A stretch of 64,000 bases of DNA from Epiperipatus broadwayi (taxonomy: Eukaryota; Onychophora; Udeonychophora; Euonychophora; Peripatidae): NCBI GenBank assembly GCA_028023455.1, contig JAQFVV010006336.1, positions 2,682,224 to 2,746,223 of the forward strand, given 5' to 3'. The notes beneath the pieces are model-generated. The model saw nothing but the letters and a program-made list of their open reading frames with translations. It searched no databases and was not told where the DNA came from. Both the position numbers and the translations under genes were made by a program. Positions within the stretch are counted from its first letter, which is position 1. Every line of letters begins with the position of its first letter. Positions 10,905 through 25,603 of the stretch are shown one piece after another.

Positions 10905-11530
10905 CTTTTACAACCCACAAAAACCAGGGAGAAAACAAAAGACTCATATGCCTTTATTTAAGTTATTGATTGCAAATAAAGATTACAAACTGCCAAAAAT
11001 AATGAAACACTACTATTTATTCATGTATATATAACACAAAATATACACTGGCATGAACTTAGTTAATTAATTTATAACTTAATTTAAGATAAATAAATCT
11101 TTCCAAATTTTATTAAATTAATTTACATTTAATTATGCACAGGCATAGGTTAGGATGGCATAAAGTTTAGAATAATTGATGCTGTTTAGAATACTATTAA
11201 CATTAACTGTTTTTGAACTCCAATCAATAATATAGCATAGACACCTAACTGCTCTCAACTATCATCACTGCTATTCTAATACAAACTGATATAAGCTTAT
11301 AAATTAATACCAATCTTACTACTTGACTGTATGATCAATTACAGGTTGTGATATTAGTATGCAATAGGCAATAAAATATAATTGTAAAATACAGCAATTC
11401 ATATCTGTATTACAATAGTTATATAAGAATATGTACGTGGAAAGTTTATATGTCTATGGTAGGAATTAAACTTATACATCATATATAGAATACAGTGACT
11501 GGCAGTCACGTACATATTGTTATGTGACAT
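10905..11530 (+). repeat. Dispersed repeat, copy 1
   Basis: Alignable along its length with 21120-21710 on the same strand: AAGTTATTGATTGCAAATAA, then TTAGTTAATTAAT, AATAGTTATATAAGAA and CTGGCAGTCAC occur in the same order and spacing. No coding. It could be part of an LTR, since it has an antisense polyadenylation-rich character, but no LTR end was identified. Confidence 0.75.
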
Positions 11531-12239
11531 GTATAAAAGTAAAATGGATAGAATATTGTAGGAATTGATTATCTACCACATATCACTGTTTATCTTAATG
11601 ATTGTAAATGAGCAGCAGCCACAACTGATGTTACAATCATCTAATGTTAACATATTACATAACAATGAGAATCATATGTAACTCATAACTTGAATTGTTG
11701 GATACTAGCCATACATTTTTATTAATGATAATAATTCAAATACAAGACTAATTAGCTAAAACTGACATCTATTTAACAGAACTCCAATTTAGCTTGTCTA
11801 TGCAGCAGGCTTGTATCTCATTCATAATTTTAAACATTTACTGATTTAATGTATTATTATTAACTAAATGAAGTCAAAATAAAGTTTTAACTAATATACA
11901 ACTTTTATAGCATGGCAAGAAACTGCAATTACAACCTAATTGTCTTTCATAAACTAATTTATTACAATTAGCAATGACTAAATTGTGGTGTGTTAATTAA
12001 ATAGAACAAACTACAATCTTTTGTCATACCTGGTCATAAACAGATTAAGTAAACAATTATTCACTAACATATCTCATTAGATCAGAAATAATAATTAACT
12101 ATGTATTAGTTTAAAATTATACGTATGCTTTCAGTTTAACAGTTAATGTTCAGCCTAAAGATATTTGTGCAATTGATTATTTACCATAGCTATGGTGGAT
12201 GAAGGTTTGAATCACTATTTCACATTCATTTTGGATGTG
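11531..12239. other. AT-rich stretch, no gene seen
   Basis: Nothing recognised; possibly a continuation of the dispersed repeat's parent element. Confidence 0.4.
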
Positions 12240-14150
12240 TGGATATAAATTCAGTCTTGATTTCATGGCTCTTCTTGTCACACTGGACATCAACTTTTTT
12301 CTTCTTCTAAGATGGATATATTGTGGATATGTGTTGGGATGGTTTCTTCTGTTGCTGATAGCTTGTTTGATGTGACTCAGTGATGGGTTTTCAGATTGCC
12401 CTCTTCCAGCTTGACAGAGTAAAGCAGATAATGATTTATCTACACTTGTATAATAGACCCACTGGAACTAGTAGATTAAAATTAATTATAGCAGAATAAT
12501 AATACTGGCAGAATAATAATCACTGGCAGGATCAAGATAGAATAAAATAATGAATGCAGATTAATGACAGCAACACTTACAAGATCTAAAGATAGAATAA
12601 TTATGAATGTAATTTCCAGTATGATTTTTATTTGATTTGGAGTTTTATCTGTAAAATTCAGATCCATCTCTTGCCTTTTGGATTGTTTGACTTATTTTGG
12701 TATAGATAATTCTATTATTTTCACTGAGGTCTGAGTTTGTTCATCCAATATCCTATTTTTAAATTCATATTTTTGAATTAGAATAACTGTCTTTTTAATT
12801 AAACTATTTTAATTATTTATGTCCTAAAATTTAATCTATCAATCTGTTTACAAGCATTTTAATTACTTTTGCTAGAGTGTCATTTACACTTTTTTTTATT
12901 GTTAAAAGAAAAACAAGTTTTTTTTTTTTTTTTAAAAAAAAAAACTACTTTTAAGTTAATTTTAGAATCAATTATCTTTTCTCATTTTTTAGAAAATATT
13001 TTGCATTTAACACATATCTCTAACTGTACATTTAAAATATATATTTAATTTCTATTTATAAAAAATTATTAAAACTTCTATTTTTAAATTTTGTTCCTAA
13101 TTTTTAAGATGCGAACATATAGTTTATATATATAGTTTCATAACTCCAAAGTCTGCCTTAAAAAAGATAACTAAAAAAAAAATTTTGCATGGTTAATTTA
13201 ATATAATACACATGAAAATTAGTTATACAAAAAATATATAATCTTAAAATTTTCACTCGTGAGCTTTTAATTCTTTCAATTTTAACGTTTCTGGTCCAGT
13301 ATCATTTGAATTAAGATTAGTAATATTTCCTCAATTAACTTATCTTATCTGGTGGTTATTTCAATTGTTCTGCAAGACTGACTTGGTGGCATTTTGTTAA
13401 TTTGTTCTGACCCCTATCTACTGTAATACTCAGTTAATCTTCTCAAATCTCTGATTCTGGCCTATTTTAACCTTTGCACTCTTTCTTCTTATCTTCTTGC
13501 TATTTTTTTTTTGATCTCTTGTTTCAGTATACTATACAACTTCTTTTCTATATTCACTATTCTGCTTTTTATCTTATCATAAAATCCTTTCTTCTTCATC
13601 CCTACAGTTTCATTTAGCACTTTTAATTGATTCTGCAATATTTCTTTTATCTATATTATTTCTGCATCCACTATGTCTAACACTGTCTTTCCTGATATCT
13701 ATAAGTACACTTTCAATTTCTTTTCCTCTATAGACTTTTTTATACCTAGGTCACTTTGTGTGACTTCTACCCTATAACTCTTACAATATTCTTTAATCTG
13801 ACTAACACTTTATTTTATTACCTCTATTTCTTTTATTTCAGTACTTACTAATTGTATCTCTTCTCCAATTTCACTGTCTTTTTTCTCCACAACTTTTACT
13901 TCTTGCTCTACTACTTTAATCTCACTAAGGTTTTCTTTTGTTTTTTGTTATTTTGACTCCTCTTATCTCTTATTCATTTCTGTCATAACATCTATATTAT
14001 GAAGTTGACCTTCTTTCATTTCTAGCCCTATCTTTTTCATCACTTCATGATGATTTCTATTGATCATTTCCATTATCAGCTTCATCATCATTTGCATATT
14101 TGTTGGACTGTCAGACTTCATATTAGAATGTAAATGAACACACAAAAATA
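12240..14150 (-). pseudogene. Decayed gag-like coiled-coil protein (LTR-element relic)
   Basis: On the minus strand, 14145 to about 13480 gives one frame interrupted by only a few stops. It is a charged heptad-like chain: MIKLIMEMI-type segments, NRNHHEVMKKIGLEMKEG, then VVEQEVKVVEKKDSEIGEE and EIKEIEVIK, ending KKLYSILKQEIKKK. The high Glu/Lys/Ile content suggests a long coiled coil, as in retroelement gag or ORF1 proteins. A second open stretch at about 12420-12240 is strongly basic (HLRRRKKLMSSVTRRAMKS) and could be a nucleic-acid-binding part, but the link is weak. Just upstream (14367 and above) is sequence ending CCTGTTACA on this strand, like a 5' LTR edge. No polymerase was recognised. 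The coiled-coil reading is seen; the gag role is inferred. Confidence 0.35.
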
Positions 14151-14366
14151 TAAATTTTTCTACTTTATAAATTTAGCTCATAATTCTGCTTTATAAAACT
14201 TGACTAAATATTAATTCTTCATTCTTACTGAATATCAAACCCACTCTGTCTTGTTTTAGCTGAACACATGCCAAATTCCTGTAAAAGTTTTTCTTTTGCC
14301 ATTGTATTATATCCTCATTTTAAATTTTCTAATGTCCATTTCTACAAAAAAAAATCATTATATATT

Positions 14367-15130
14367 GTAACAGGATGTGAATAAAGTGGTCCTCCCTGGG
14401 ATGATGGAAAATCATCATCATCCCAAAAAGTCAAAATATGATATAAAATTTACAAAAAAGTTTAAAGTAATATTAAAAAAAATATTTAATTTCAAAAATA
14501 TCTAAAAAAAATTATATTTTAAGAAATTACAAGAGCATGAGATATTATGAGATCTCTGAGAGATCCGCCCAGTTAACTTCATAGTGTAACTATAAGTATA
14601 ATTAACCATACATCAAACAGCAGTATCAATAAATAAAATAAGTATAAGTAATACTTATCATTACTGTTCATCATCATGAATGATCAACAATAAAATAAAT
14701 CAATAATCCAACTTGTGGCTGGATTAAAATGGGTCTATTGTAGACCAGGCTATGCCATCTTGAGGCATTTATTTAACCATTAATCTGGATGCACCAGCTT
14801 ATGTGCTTATCCATACAATATACAACCATAAAAATAATGCTGGAATATTAAAACATGCTGATCATCATGAATGATCTGTCCACTTAGTACCATTAATGTA
14901 CTGGCCAACCATAAACTTAATATCTAATAGACTAAGCTAAATAAAATGTAGTGCATGAGCTTTAAAGAGTATTCTCCTTGCACCAAACCAGAACAATTTC
15001 ATACTGGAATGCCCCTTAAACACTAATATACATACCCATTTATAAATAAGACTGTTGTGATGAATCTCTCTCAGAGAACATAAGCTCAATTACTGTATTG
15101 TGACCAAAAGATAAAGTTCACTAGAATAAT
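14367..15130 (-). repeat. Possible LTR of the decayed gag-containing element
   Basis: On the plus strand the block starts TGTAACAGGATGTG, so on the minus strand it ends in CCTGTTACA, a common LTR terminus, immediately before the gag-like relic. The block is less A/T-monotonous than its surroundings. The outer end was not found, being probably lost in the (TA)n at 15186, and I saw no second LTR or clear primer binding site. Confidence 0.3.
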
Positions 15131-15184
15131 TTTAACAAAGAATAGAAGTTTATTAATAACAAAAACATAAAAATGAAGTTAAAG

Positions 15185-15405
<221 letters not shown>

Positions 15406-15449
15406 ACACACAGACATGCTATATAATTTTTTGACATTTCAATAGTCAT

Positions 15450-16440
15450 AACATAAAAAATTTAAGTTACATACATATACTATAAAAGATTAAAATTTAC
15501 CTATAGATGTCTATATGACACTCATTGATATATACAAACACAGATGTGCAGTATATTTGATGTATATATTTCAACTATCATATAAAACAAAATTTGATTA
15601 AAATTCTATATATATATGCATGTGTGTTTAGCCATTTATGCACACACTGCTGTTTATATCATATAATATTTTTGATTTGACAAAATAATAAAAATTATTC
15701 AAATTATACTTTCCATAATTAATCCCTTGGTTAAAATACATTAAATTCACACTTACACATGTGGAACAAAATATAGATATCATTTAAAATTGGTTACCAA
15801 ATTCTATCATTAATGATTACAATTTCTTTTTCTTCTTTTTAAAAAGAAATGAAGTCATTTTTTTTTAACTGCTGATAAAAATTAAATCCTCCAGCAGGTG
15901 TATTTTATTATTTAATATTGTCATAAATCTATAAATGATATTCAGTTTTATATATATTTAACATACATGTGTGTGCATATTAAATTCCAGAGACACACTG
16001 ATGTCTGTATCATATATTTCATTTTTATTAAAATAAAATCATTAATTTTATAAAACATAATTAATTCTTAATTTAACATATATGTTGTAGGAATGTATGT
16101 GCACATTGATGTTTATATTACATAATTTAACATATCACAATATTATATTTTTATAATTAATTCAATATTGAAAGTATACAAAATCCCTCACTATTTTATA
16201 GCAAGTTTAACTCTTTGCTGGTTGCAGTCTTTTTTTTCTAAAAAGAATGAAGTCAATGAATTAAATCTTTACTCCTTAGATTTTTTAATCCAAGCAAAAC
16301 TATTTACTTGCATCATTATTCTTTTTTCTTTTAGTCTAAAAGATTTTTGAAAATCTTTACCTTTCAAAATATCATTGTCAATAAATTGATTCTTGACTTT
16401 TTATTTTTGATCCAAGCAAAGTCATTACTTGTTTTAAGTT
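15450..16440. repeat. Degenerate tandem-like repeats
   Basis: A motif resembling 'CACACTGATGTTTATATCATAT' recurs in variant form near 15645, 15995 and 16100, each preceded by a CATGTGTG/GTATGTGC word. Further on, 'ATCCAAGCAAA' with 'TTACTTG' occurs near 16290 and 16412. The copies are too diverged to give a firm period. No gene was seen. Confidence 0.35.
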
Positions 16441-16494
16441 ATATTTTAAATGTCATTTTACCAAAAAAATTATTCAAAATTTCACTCTCTTTTT

Positions 16495-17913
<1,419 letters not shown>

Positions 17914-20463
17914 AATTGCTTCAGAATAATAAATTTTCAATAATAAAGACTCTTTAATTCTTCTTTTGATTTCATTTCTCTCAAAGAAGACAACCTTAGC
18001 TTCATCAAAATCAATAGTGTGGCCTGTATCTTTTTCATGGACATACAAAGCAGAACTAAGATATCTATTTTTAACTCTACTTTTATGAACCTTTATTCTT
18101 TCATTTAAACTCAAACTACTCTGACCTATGTAAACCTTCTTACAAATAAACAAGGAATAAAATATACCACACCAGGAATAGTCTTTCTATCAAAAACTTC
18201 TTTTGTATTATTTAATAAATTATTCAATGTAACACCCCTTTTCCAAGCAATTTTCTTATTTCCAAACAATTTACTATTTCTACACACAATTTTATAAGAA
18301 GACAATTTAAATGGCAAAGAAATAAAATCATATTTTTCTTTAACCTTTACATCCTTACAAATATTACTATTAAATAAAATACTTTTAACAAATTTATCAG
18401 AGTATCCAACACTCAAATAATCTTTATAAAATTGATATTTCTGAAACAAAGCTACCCCACTAGAATTATTTAATTTAATATTCCTATGACAATAATTCCT
18501 TAAAGCAGCTACTTTATGAGATACAGACTGATAGCTATCAGGTTTAATTATAGATCTTAATTTTTTTACTTTTAACTAAATGACTGCACAATAAACAATT
18601 AGTTTCTATATTTCTAATCACCAAAAGATCTAAAAATTTTAACTTACCAAAATCTAACCCCCCTCCTTCTAACACAAATTTTATAGAAGGATCAAAACAA
18701 TTAAACTCATTTACAAATTCCTTCAATTTATCATTCTCAACTACAAATAAACAATCATCAACATATCTGACAAATAATTTTACATATAAACAATTCTTTT
18801 TAATAATAATTTCCTCTTCCATAAAACTAATATAAACTGAACATACTAAAGGAGAAATAATATAACCTATTATCCACCCTTCCTTAATCTTATAAAAATT
18901 ACCTCTATAAGTAAAATACATAGAATCTTCCAATAACAAAAGCAAATCTTTAATTACCTTAATTTTATTTTTTGATAAAGAACTTTTCTTAATCAATACA
19001 GACAAAAGAACATCAATACTGCTTAACCTATTAACAGACTGATACATATTTTCAATATCTAAACTTCCAAATACCCAATTACTTTCCAATTTTAAAATTA
19101 TTAATCTTATCAAAAGCCTCAAAAGAAGAAGAAACTGTGTACTGACCAAAATCAACAAATTGTTTTAAAAAATTATTCAAGAATCTAGAAATACCCTCTA
19201 CAACACTACCTGTAAAATCAAAAATAAATCTTAAAGGAAAACCATCTTTATGAGTTTTAATATTCACAAACATCTTAGCTGATGTAAAATCATTAGGATA
19301 GCATTTTAAATAATCTACTCTATTAAAAAATTTTAAATTAACCATTTTCTTCATAATACCTATCAATTTTCTTTTAATCAAATTACCTGGATTTTTATCT
19401 AACAACATATATTTACCATTATTTAATTCTCTATCCATTTTCTCTTTGAAATCATCTCCTTTCATAATAACAAACCTACCAGCTTTGTCTTCACAAGAAA
19501 TGATTACATCATTAGCAATTAACCTATTTTTAAGATGTTTAATCTCAGCAGGATTAATAACAAATTTTCCTTTCCTTTTTAAACTTTTATTCAAAATCGA
19601 TTGAATACCAACTTTCTGCTCATCACTCAAATTACTAGATTCAATAGACGAAATTGTATCAAAAACTATATTTTTTGAATGAAATGGAACAAAATTAGGG
19701 CCTTTACCAAGAATATCTAATTCTCTATCATTTAACTTCAAATCTGTAAGATTAACAACTCTATCCTCAGAAACCTTATTCTCATACCCTTTATCACTAC
19801 AATAAACTATATTAACTTTCCCAAACAACCACTTTAATTTTCTTTCATATTTTTTACAATAGAAATTTGACCTATTCTGTCTAAATTGTCTCATAAAAAA
19901 TTCAAAATTGCATAATTAAAATCTTGCCTCCTTTCTAAATAATATCTATTCCTTTTATATAGATAAATAAATTTATAAAAACTTACAAAAGTATATTTTA
20001 AAAAACTATTCAATATATATGTTTGTAACTTAAAAACTAAATTTTTATTTTGAATCAACTTTTTATTTCTACTAAAATTAATAACACAACACCTAGGAAA
20101 AACACTAAATTCCCTACATTTTTTAAGAAAATAAATCTGCCAACGTAAAGACTCTATCTTATCACTCAATTTAGACAAATTTTTAACCCTTCTAATATCA
20201 TTAAATGGAAAATTATTAAAAATTAAACTCCAGAAACCCATACTAAATACCCAAATTACCAATACCCTTATAAATTAAAACCCAATAAAACCTACACGCA
20301 CTTCTATATATATATATAACTAAATAAACACAAATATACTCTTTCAACCCAAACTCAAACAACAAACATAATATACATAAATGACATTCAAATATACCAA
20401 TAATTAAAAACAAAAAACAAAAATAAATCTATCAATAATAAAATGTCAATAATAAATATCAAT

Positions 20464-20590
<127 letters not shown>

Positions 20591-20680
20591 CTTTACACTA
20601 CATCAGCAAAACTACTCCTAAACTCAAAAAACTCATTAAAATGTAAACATTACAAGCATAAAGCTAAACTAGTCAATATA

Positions 20681-20887
20681 AAATCAAAACTACCCCAAAT
20701 CTAAAATTAAACCAGACCAGCATAAAAATAATATTAAAACACAACCTAAGGTTTCACTGCTACAAGCAGATTTCTCAAGTGTAAAGAACTACAAAAAAAC
20801 CACACATTATATATACTATTAAAAACTACCCACAAATCCATTCACTTCCCATCCACCCTTAATATTAAAAGAACTCTTAAATAAGTT
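20681..20887 (-). repeat. PLE upstream pLTR-like repeat
   Basis: Partner of 17707-17913. The two differences seen are CTTAAGG versus CCTAAGG and CAGACTT versus CAGATTT. The match stops at 20887, where a (TA)n-containing flank begins. Confidence 0.85.
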
Positions 20888-21119
20888 TGTAATGTTTATA
20901 TATATATATATATGTTCCAGTCAAAACATGCTTATCCATCTAACATGCTTGTAATGTTTATATATATATATATTATCATTAAAATCTATACATCTCTTAA
21001 AAATATGTGGTTAATTCATTGATAATATAACTATCTTACAAAAATATGTTATATATCTCAGAGATATATGGTCAGTGTAATCAGGTCTCACATTCATGCA
21101 CCAGATTGCACAAACCACA
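20888..21119. repeat. Short direct repeats around (TA)n
   Basis: 'GTAATGTTTATATATATATA' occurs at about 20889 and again at about 20951, separated by about 60 bp. No gene. Confidence 0.6.
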
Positions 21120-21710
21120 TAATGTAAAAAAAAACAAGAGTCTTATGCATTTACTTAAGTTATTAATTGCAAATAAAGATTACAAACTACCAACTACAAA
21201 ATATGCACTGGCATAACTTTAGTTAATTAATGTATAACTTAATTTATGATAAATAAACCTTTCCAAATTGTATTAAATTTATAATTAGGCACAGGTATAG
21301 TATACAATGGTATAAAGGTTTTAAATAATTGATACTGTTTAGAATACTATCAATGCTGTTTGAATGGACTCCAATCTATTGCATAGATACCTATCGTTCT
21401 CAACTATCATCACCACTGTTCTAATATTAACTGATGTAAGATTATAACTTCATGCTAATCTTATCACTTGACTGTTTGTGATCAATTGTAGGTTATGATA
21501 TTAGTATGCAATAAGTTATAAAATATATTTGCAAAATACAGTGATTCTCATATGTTTTAGAATAGTTATATAAGAACACATACATGGAAAGCATATATGC
21601 CTATGGGAAGAATTAATGGAAAGATTATATGCCTATGATAGGAATTAATTTTCTGCAGCATATAAAGTATACTATGACTGGCAGTCACTTATGTATGATT
21701 ACATGAATCT
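21120..21710 (+). repeat. Dispersed repeat, copy 2
   Basis: Matches 10905-11530 in order and orientation. A local duplication of about 32 bp, 'GGAAAG.(A/T)TATATGCCTATG', occurs only here (21589-21650), and the segment holding AATGAAACACTACT in copy 1 is missing. Confidence 0.75.
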
Positions 21711-21869
21711 TAATTATTAAATAAGTTTATAATATTTCAATACATACATTATTCAGATACTTGGAGTTTAGATGTAATCATAGAATATTTAAATACAGAC
21801 TTTTAGCTCCCTCCAGCTAACCACTCTATTTCATATTACAAGTACACCCTGATCACACACATGTAAATG

Positions 21870-21884
21870 ATGATAAATAATTTT

Positions 21885-21922
<38 letters not shown>

Positions 21923-21932
21923 AAAATTATTT

Positions 21933-21937
<5 letters not shown>
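21870..21937. repeat. 68-bp perfect palindrome centred on (TA)n
   Basis: TGATAAATAATTTTCA (21871-21886), a TA run, then the exact reverse complement TGAAAATTATTTATCA (21921-21936). A second TA tract follows directly (to about 21980). This is the same architecture as 9258-9307. Confidence 0.9.
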
Positions 21938-21980
<43 letters not shown>

Positions 21981-21983
<3 letters not shown>

Positions 21984-23862
21984 TATATGCTGAAAACAGC
22001 ACTCATACAGTCCTATACATAAGGTGTCAGAGTTACTTAAAGTGAGCATGACCATGATGATAATATTGATATCAACAAAGGATTTAGGCATTCTGTCATT
22101 GGATTGTCAATGGTACATATGGCTGAAAAGTTGAAGGGTGAAATAGATTGAGGTTTTTTCATTAAATTTGAAGATTTTCTATCGTAATATAAGCTGAATG
22201 CTGGTTATATATGTGTGGAAGAAGGTGACCTGGACCAATTGGTGAATGCTGGTTCAGCATGAAATATATATATTGGGGGTGATTTATCTTTTCCACATGT
22301 GTGTGATCAAGTGTATCAATTATTTAAGATAGAGTGAATAGCTGAAGAAAGCTTGAAAGTCTGTGCTCAAAGTCTCTATAATTAAACAACTTTATAGAAC
22401 ATTCTGTTTCAACTAAAAATAAAATTCTACAAATATTAAATGTATTAATTTCAGATTTAGAAAAAAATAATGTTGTCTTTTTTTATTTTTTTGAAGTATA
22501 TAAAGAAAAATATTTTTTCCCCAAAGTTTTAAAATAGTAATAATATTTGTCAACCCATTGCATAATGGGAACATATAATAAATAGTATTGTGTATTTATA
22601 TTAAATATTATGTGAGTTTAAAATAATTATTTAGCTGAAGCAAAATATTTTTATTTTAGCATTTTGAATAAATTGAATTTTATAAGATATGTATGTTTGA
22701 TATTGGTGATTTCTTCTTGTCTTTTTGGGTTGTGTAGGATATCACATGTATAATTTAACAGGACAAATTCTGTAGGTCTGTAAGATAATAATTGATTTAC
22801 AGAAGTTAATATGTATTTGAACTCTCCACATATCTATTTTTTGAGTTATGTTTTTACTATATTGTGGTTAGAATGTATATGTGGACCAATTATATATATT
22901 AATAGACATTTAAAAATAGATTTGTAACTTGATATGTAGCATAGATATTTGTGTATTGCTATTGCATTCAGCATGTTAAATTAAGATAAAGTACTTTTAT
23001 ATATAATAAAATTGTTTTAATTCAATTAACTGTAATATAAATCTATTATTTTGACAAATGTATTATATAGAGGAAAAGTATGAATTTACAGTATCTTGTA
23101 AATAATCAAAGGTTTTACTATTGTCTGATGGGTTTTATGATATTGAATCTTTTGTTGTAAGAACACATTTTTATGCATGAGAAATAAATTAAAGGATTTC
23201 CAAAAATGTATTTTAAAGTGAACTTGAATATTACTTTCACAAAAAAGGCAGTCCTAGTTTATATTATAATGAATATCTCAAAAGCATTCTTAAAAATATG
23301 CACTATGAATATGATTGATTATAATATATAAGAAAGCTAAAAAAATAGACAAAGTGATGAAGTTTTTAAAAAAATTAGAAGATCACTGCAAAATTGTGTA
23401 TTTTTGTTTCAGGGGTTGACTTGTATACACATAGCAAAACACATTTTTAACATTTTATTCTCTAACTTTTTGATAGGTCACTACTTAAGAACAAATGTAA
23501 AATATTATTCGTCTTTATTCTTTTTTTTTTATTTGCTATAAATTTTGATAATTCAGTTTCATATAAAAATAAAATGTTTCCCATTTATGGTTTTATATAT
23601 TAAAACCAAAAATTAACATTTAATATTTAAAAACTATAATTTTGAATTACACTGCACACACAAATATATAATTATTTTTGATTATAAAAGTCGTATTTTT
23701 TTTGCTTTTGTATCAACTTATTTATTTTTTATTTATTAATTATAATATATGATTGGAAATTTGTAATAATATTGCTATAATATTTAAGAAAAAAAAAGTC
23801 TTGATAACAAACTTCAAGAATATTTATTTAAAAATCGCTATATTATTTGCTAAATGAAGTAT
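21981..23862. other. No gene seen
   Basis: 22000-22400 is slightly less AT-rich, with no convincing frame. The rest is AT-rich and featureless to my reading. Confidence 0.45.
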
Positions 23863-23889
23863 GCAAATAAATATCATCATCATCATCAA

Positions 23890-25082
23890 ACATTATCAAC
23901 CCACTGCAGGATGAAGGTCTCTCCAAGTTCAATCCATCTTCTCCTATCTTTAGTTTTTCTTCTCCACATCACCCCTGCACATTTTCTTATTTCATCAATG
24001 CTTCTCATATGTGGCCTCTTTCCAGATCTTTTACAATCTCTTGGAATACAATTTAAAATTTCAATTGTCCATTTATTATCATCTATTCTAGCAATATGTC
24101 CAGCCCAACTCCAGTTCAGTCTTTAATCTTTTTTTAATGAGGTCAGTAACACCTGTTTGTTCTATTGCCCATATATTGCATTTTCAATCTTTTCTTGTTA
24201 GTCCCAACATGCATTGCTTCATACTTCTTTGAATGGTCTGAAGTCTCTGAATAGCACTTCTATTAAGTGTTCAAGTCTCAAATCCATAATTAAAAACTGG
24301 TAAAACACATTTATTATAAACCTTTCTTTTCAAACACATAGACATATTTTCTTTTGGTATCACATTCTTTCTACCAAAAGCACTCCAACCAAGTTTAATT
24401 CTATGATTAACTTCATCCATTATGTTTCCATCTGTATTAATAATCTGACCAAGGTATATCTGTTAACTTCTTCTAACTCATCATAGTAAATCTTTATTTT
24501 TATATTTTGAGAAAATCCATTAAACATCACTTTAGTCTTTTTAACATTTATCTTTAGTCCTACTTTTCTACTTTTATCTGATAACTCCTGCTACATTTCC
24601 TGAAGTTCTCAAACATTATTTGCAAAAACAACTACATCATCTACAAAATCTAAATGACTTAAATGATCTCCATTTACTTTCACTCCTTTAGCTTCCCATT
24701 TTAATTTACAAAGAACTTCTTGCAATACTGCTGGTAAAACGTTTTGGAGATATGGAATTATCCTGTCTTACACTATTCTCAATGATGACTTTCCTAGTAT
24801 GATTATGTAATCTAATAGTTGCTGTTGCATTTTTATAAATATTTTTTTTAAAATATGACAATATCCTGGATCTATACCTTGATGATGTAATGCTTTCATC
24901 ACTGAATAAATGTTTATAGAATCAAATGCCTTTTCATAATATACAAATCCAAAGCATAATAGCAAATCATATTTATTTGTCCTTTCTATAACTTTTCTGA
25001 ATACCTGGATATGATCTACTGTACTAAAACCACTTTTAAATCCAGCTTGCTCTCTTGATTGGTGGAAATCCAATGCAAAAAA
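23890..25082 (-). pseudogene. RTE reverse transcriptase, C-terminal part (broken)
   Basis: The longest intact stretch (25109-24768) reads DFHQSREQAGFKSGF, the RTE-clade RT motif before palm motif A, and then VYYEKAFDSINIYSV (motif A, D present). Downstream and out of frame, the catalytic box reads FVDDVVVFANN near 24650, so the usual YADD/FADD is FVDD here. The 3' portion corresponds to the LINE C-terminal region and ends at the trinucleotide tail. Predicted proteins called 'craniofacial development protein 2-like' are often this LINE family. The first about 9 residues of the open frame come from across the inversion joint and are not genuine. Confidence 0.8.
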
Positions 25083-25591
25083 AGCTGTAGAAGAGTGCAA
25101 AAGTCTCAAGATTGCAAACCAACATTTTGCTATTGGTAGGAAATTTATATCTGCAATAAGAAAAAAAAGATGGAATTATTACTAAAAAGAGAGACAACAT
25201 CATGAAATGGGTAGAACGTTTCTATCAATAATTATATAGTAATACAGAACAAGTATCTCCTATATCTATTATATCTTCCGAATTGCCCAGAATTTTAAAT
25301 GAAGACGTGAGACAAGCAATTAAATTTATAAAGAAAGGAAAAGTTCCACATAATGATGGAATTATAATTGATATATTAAAAAAAGCAGGTGGAGAAATAG
25401 AAAAAAAATTAGCAAAGTTATAAACCAAATGTCTAAATGATTAAGATATACCAGATGATTGAAAAAATGCAGTATTAATATTAATATTTAAAAAAGGTGA
25501 TAAAGAACTTATTAGAAGTTACAGACCTATGAGCCTTTTATTAGTTTTATACAAAACTTTTACCAAGATAATTACAACTCGTCTACAGAGA
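25083..25591 (+). pseudogene. Inverted 5' segment of the same RTE LINE (linker to early RT)
   Basis: Nearly collinear with 45340-45832: it shares 'AAGTCTCAAGA', 'AATTATTACTAAAAAGAGA', 'CATGAAATGGGTAGAA' and 'TTGCCCAGAATTTTAAATGA'. It encodes the region between endonuclease and RT, including the conserved 'GKA..NGITIDILKKAG' type segment (here KGKVPHNDGIIIDILKKAG). Stops are present. Confidence 0.8.
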
Positions 25592-25603
25592 GCAAATAAA
25601 TAT

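Larger units (their letters stand above)
23863..25603 (-). mobile_element. RTE-type LINE, 5'-truncated with inverted 5' part, flanked by a 12-bp TSD
   Basis: GCAAATAAATAT occurs exactly at 23863-23874 and 25592-25603, on the outer edges of the element. From 23875 the minus-strand 3' end begins with a (GAT)n-type tail and runs back to about 25082 (RT region). From 25083 to 25591 the sequence is the more 5' part of the same element but on the plus strand. Comparison with the copy at 44.4-47.0 kb shows the two pieces are adjacent in the intact element (break at about 45832/45838), and the outer 5' limit matches about 45340. This is the signature of twin priming during LINE insertion. Several stops and frameshifts show it is dead. 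Confidence 0.85.
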
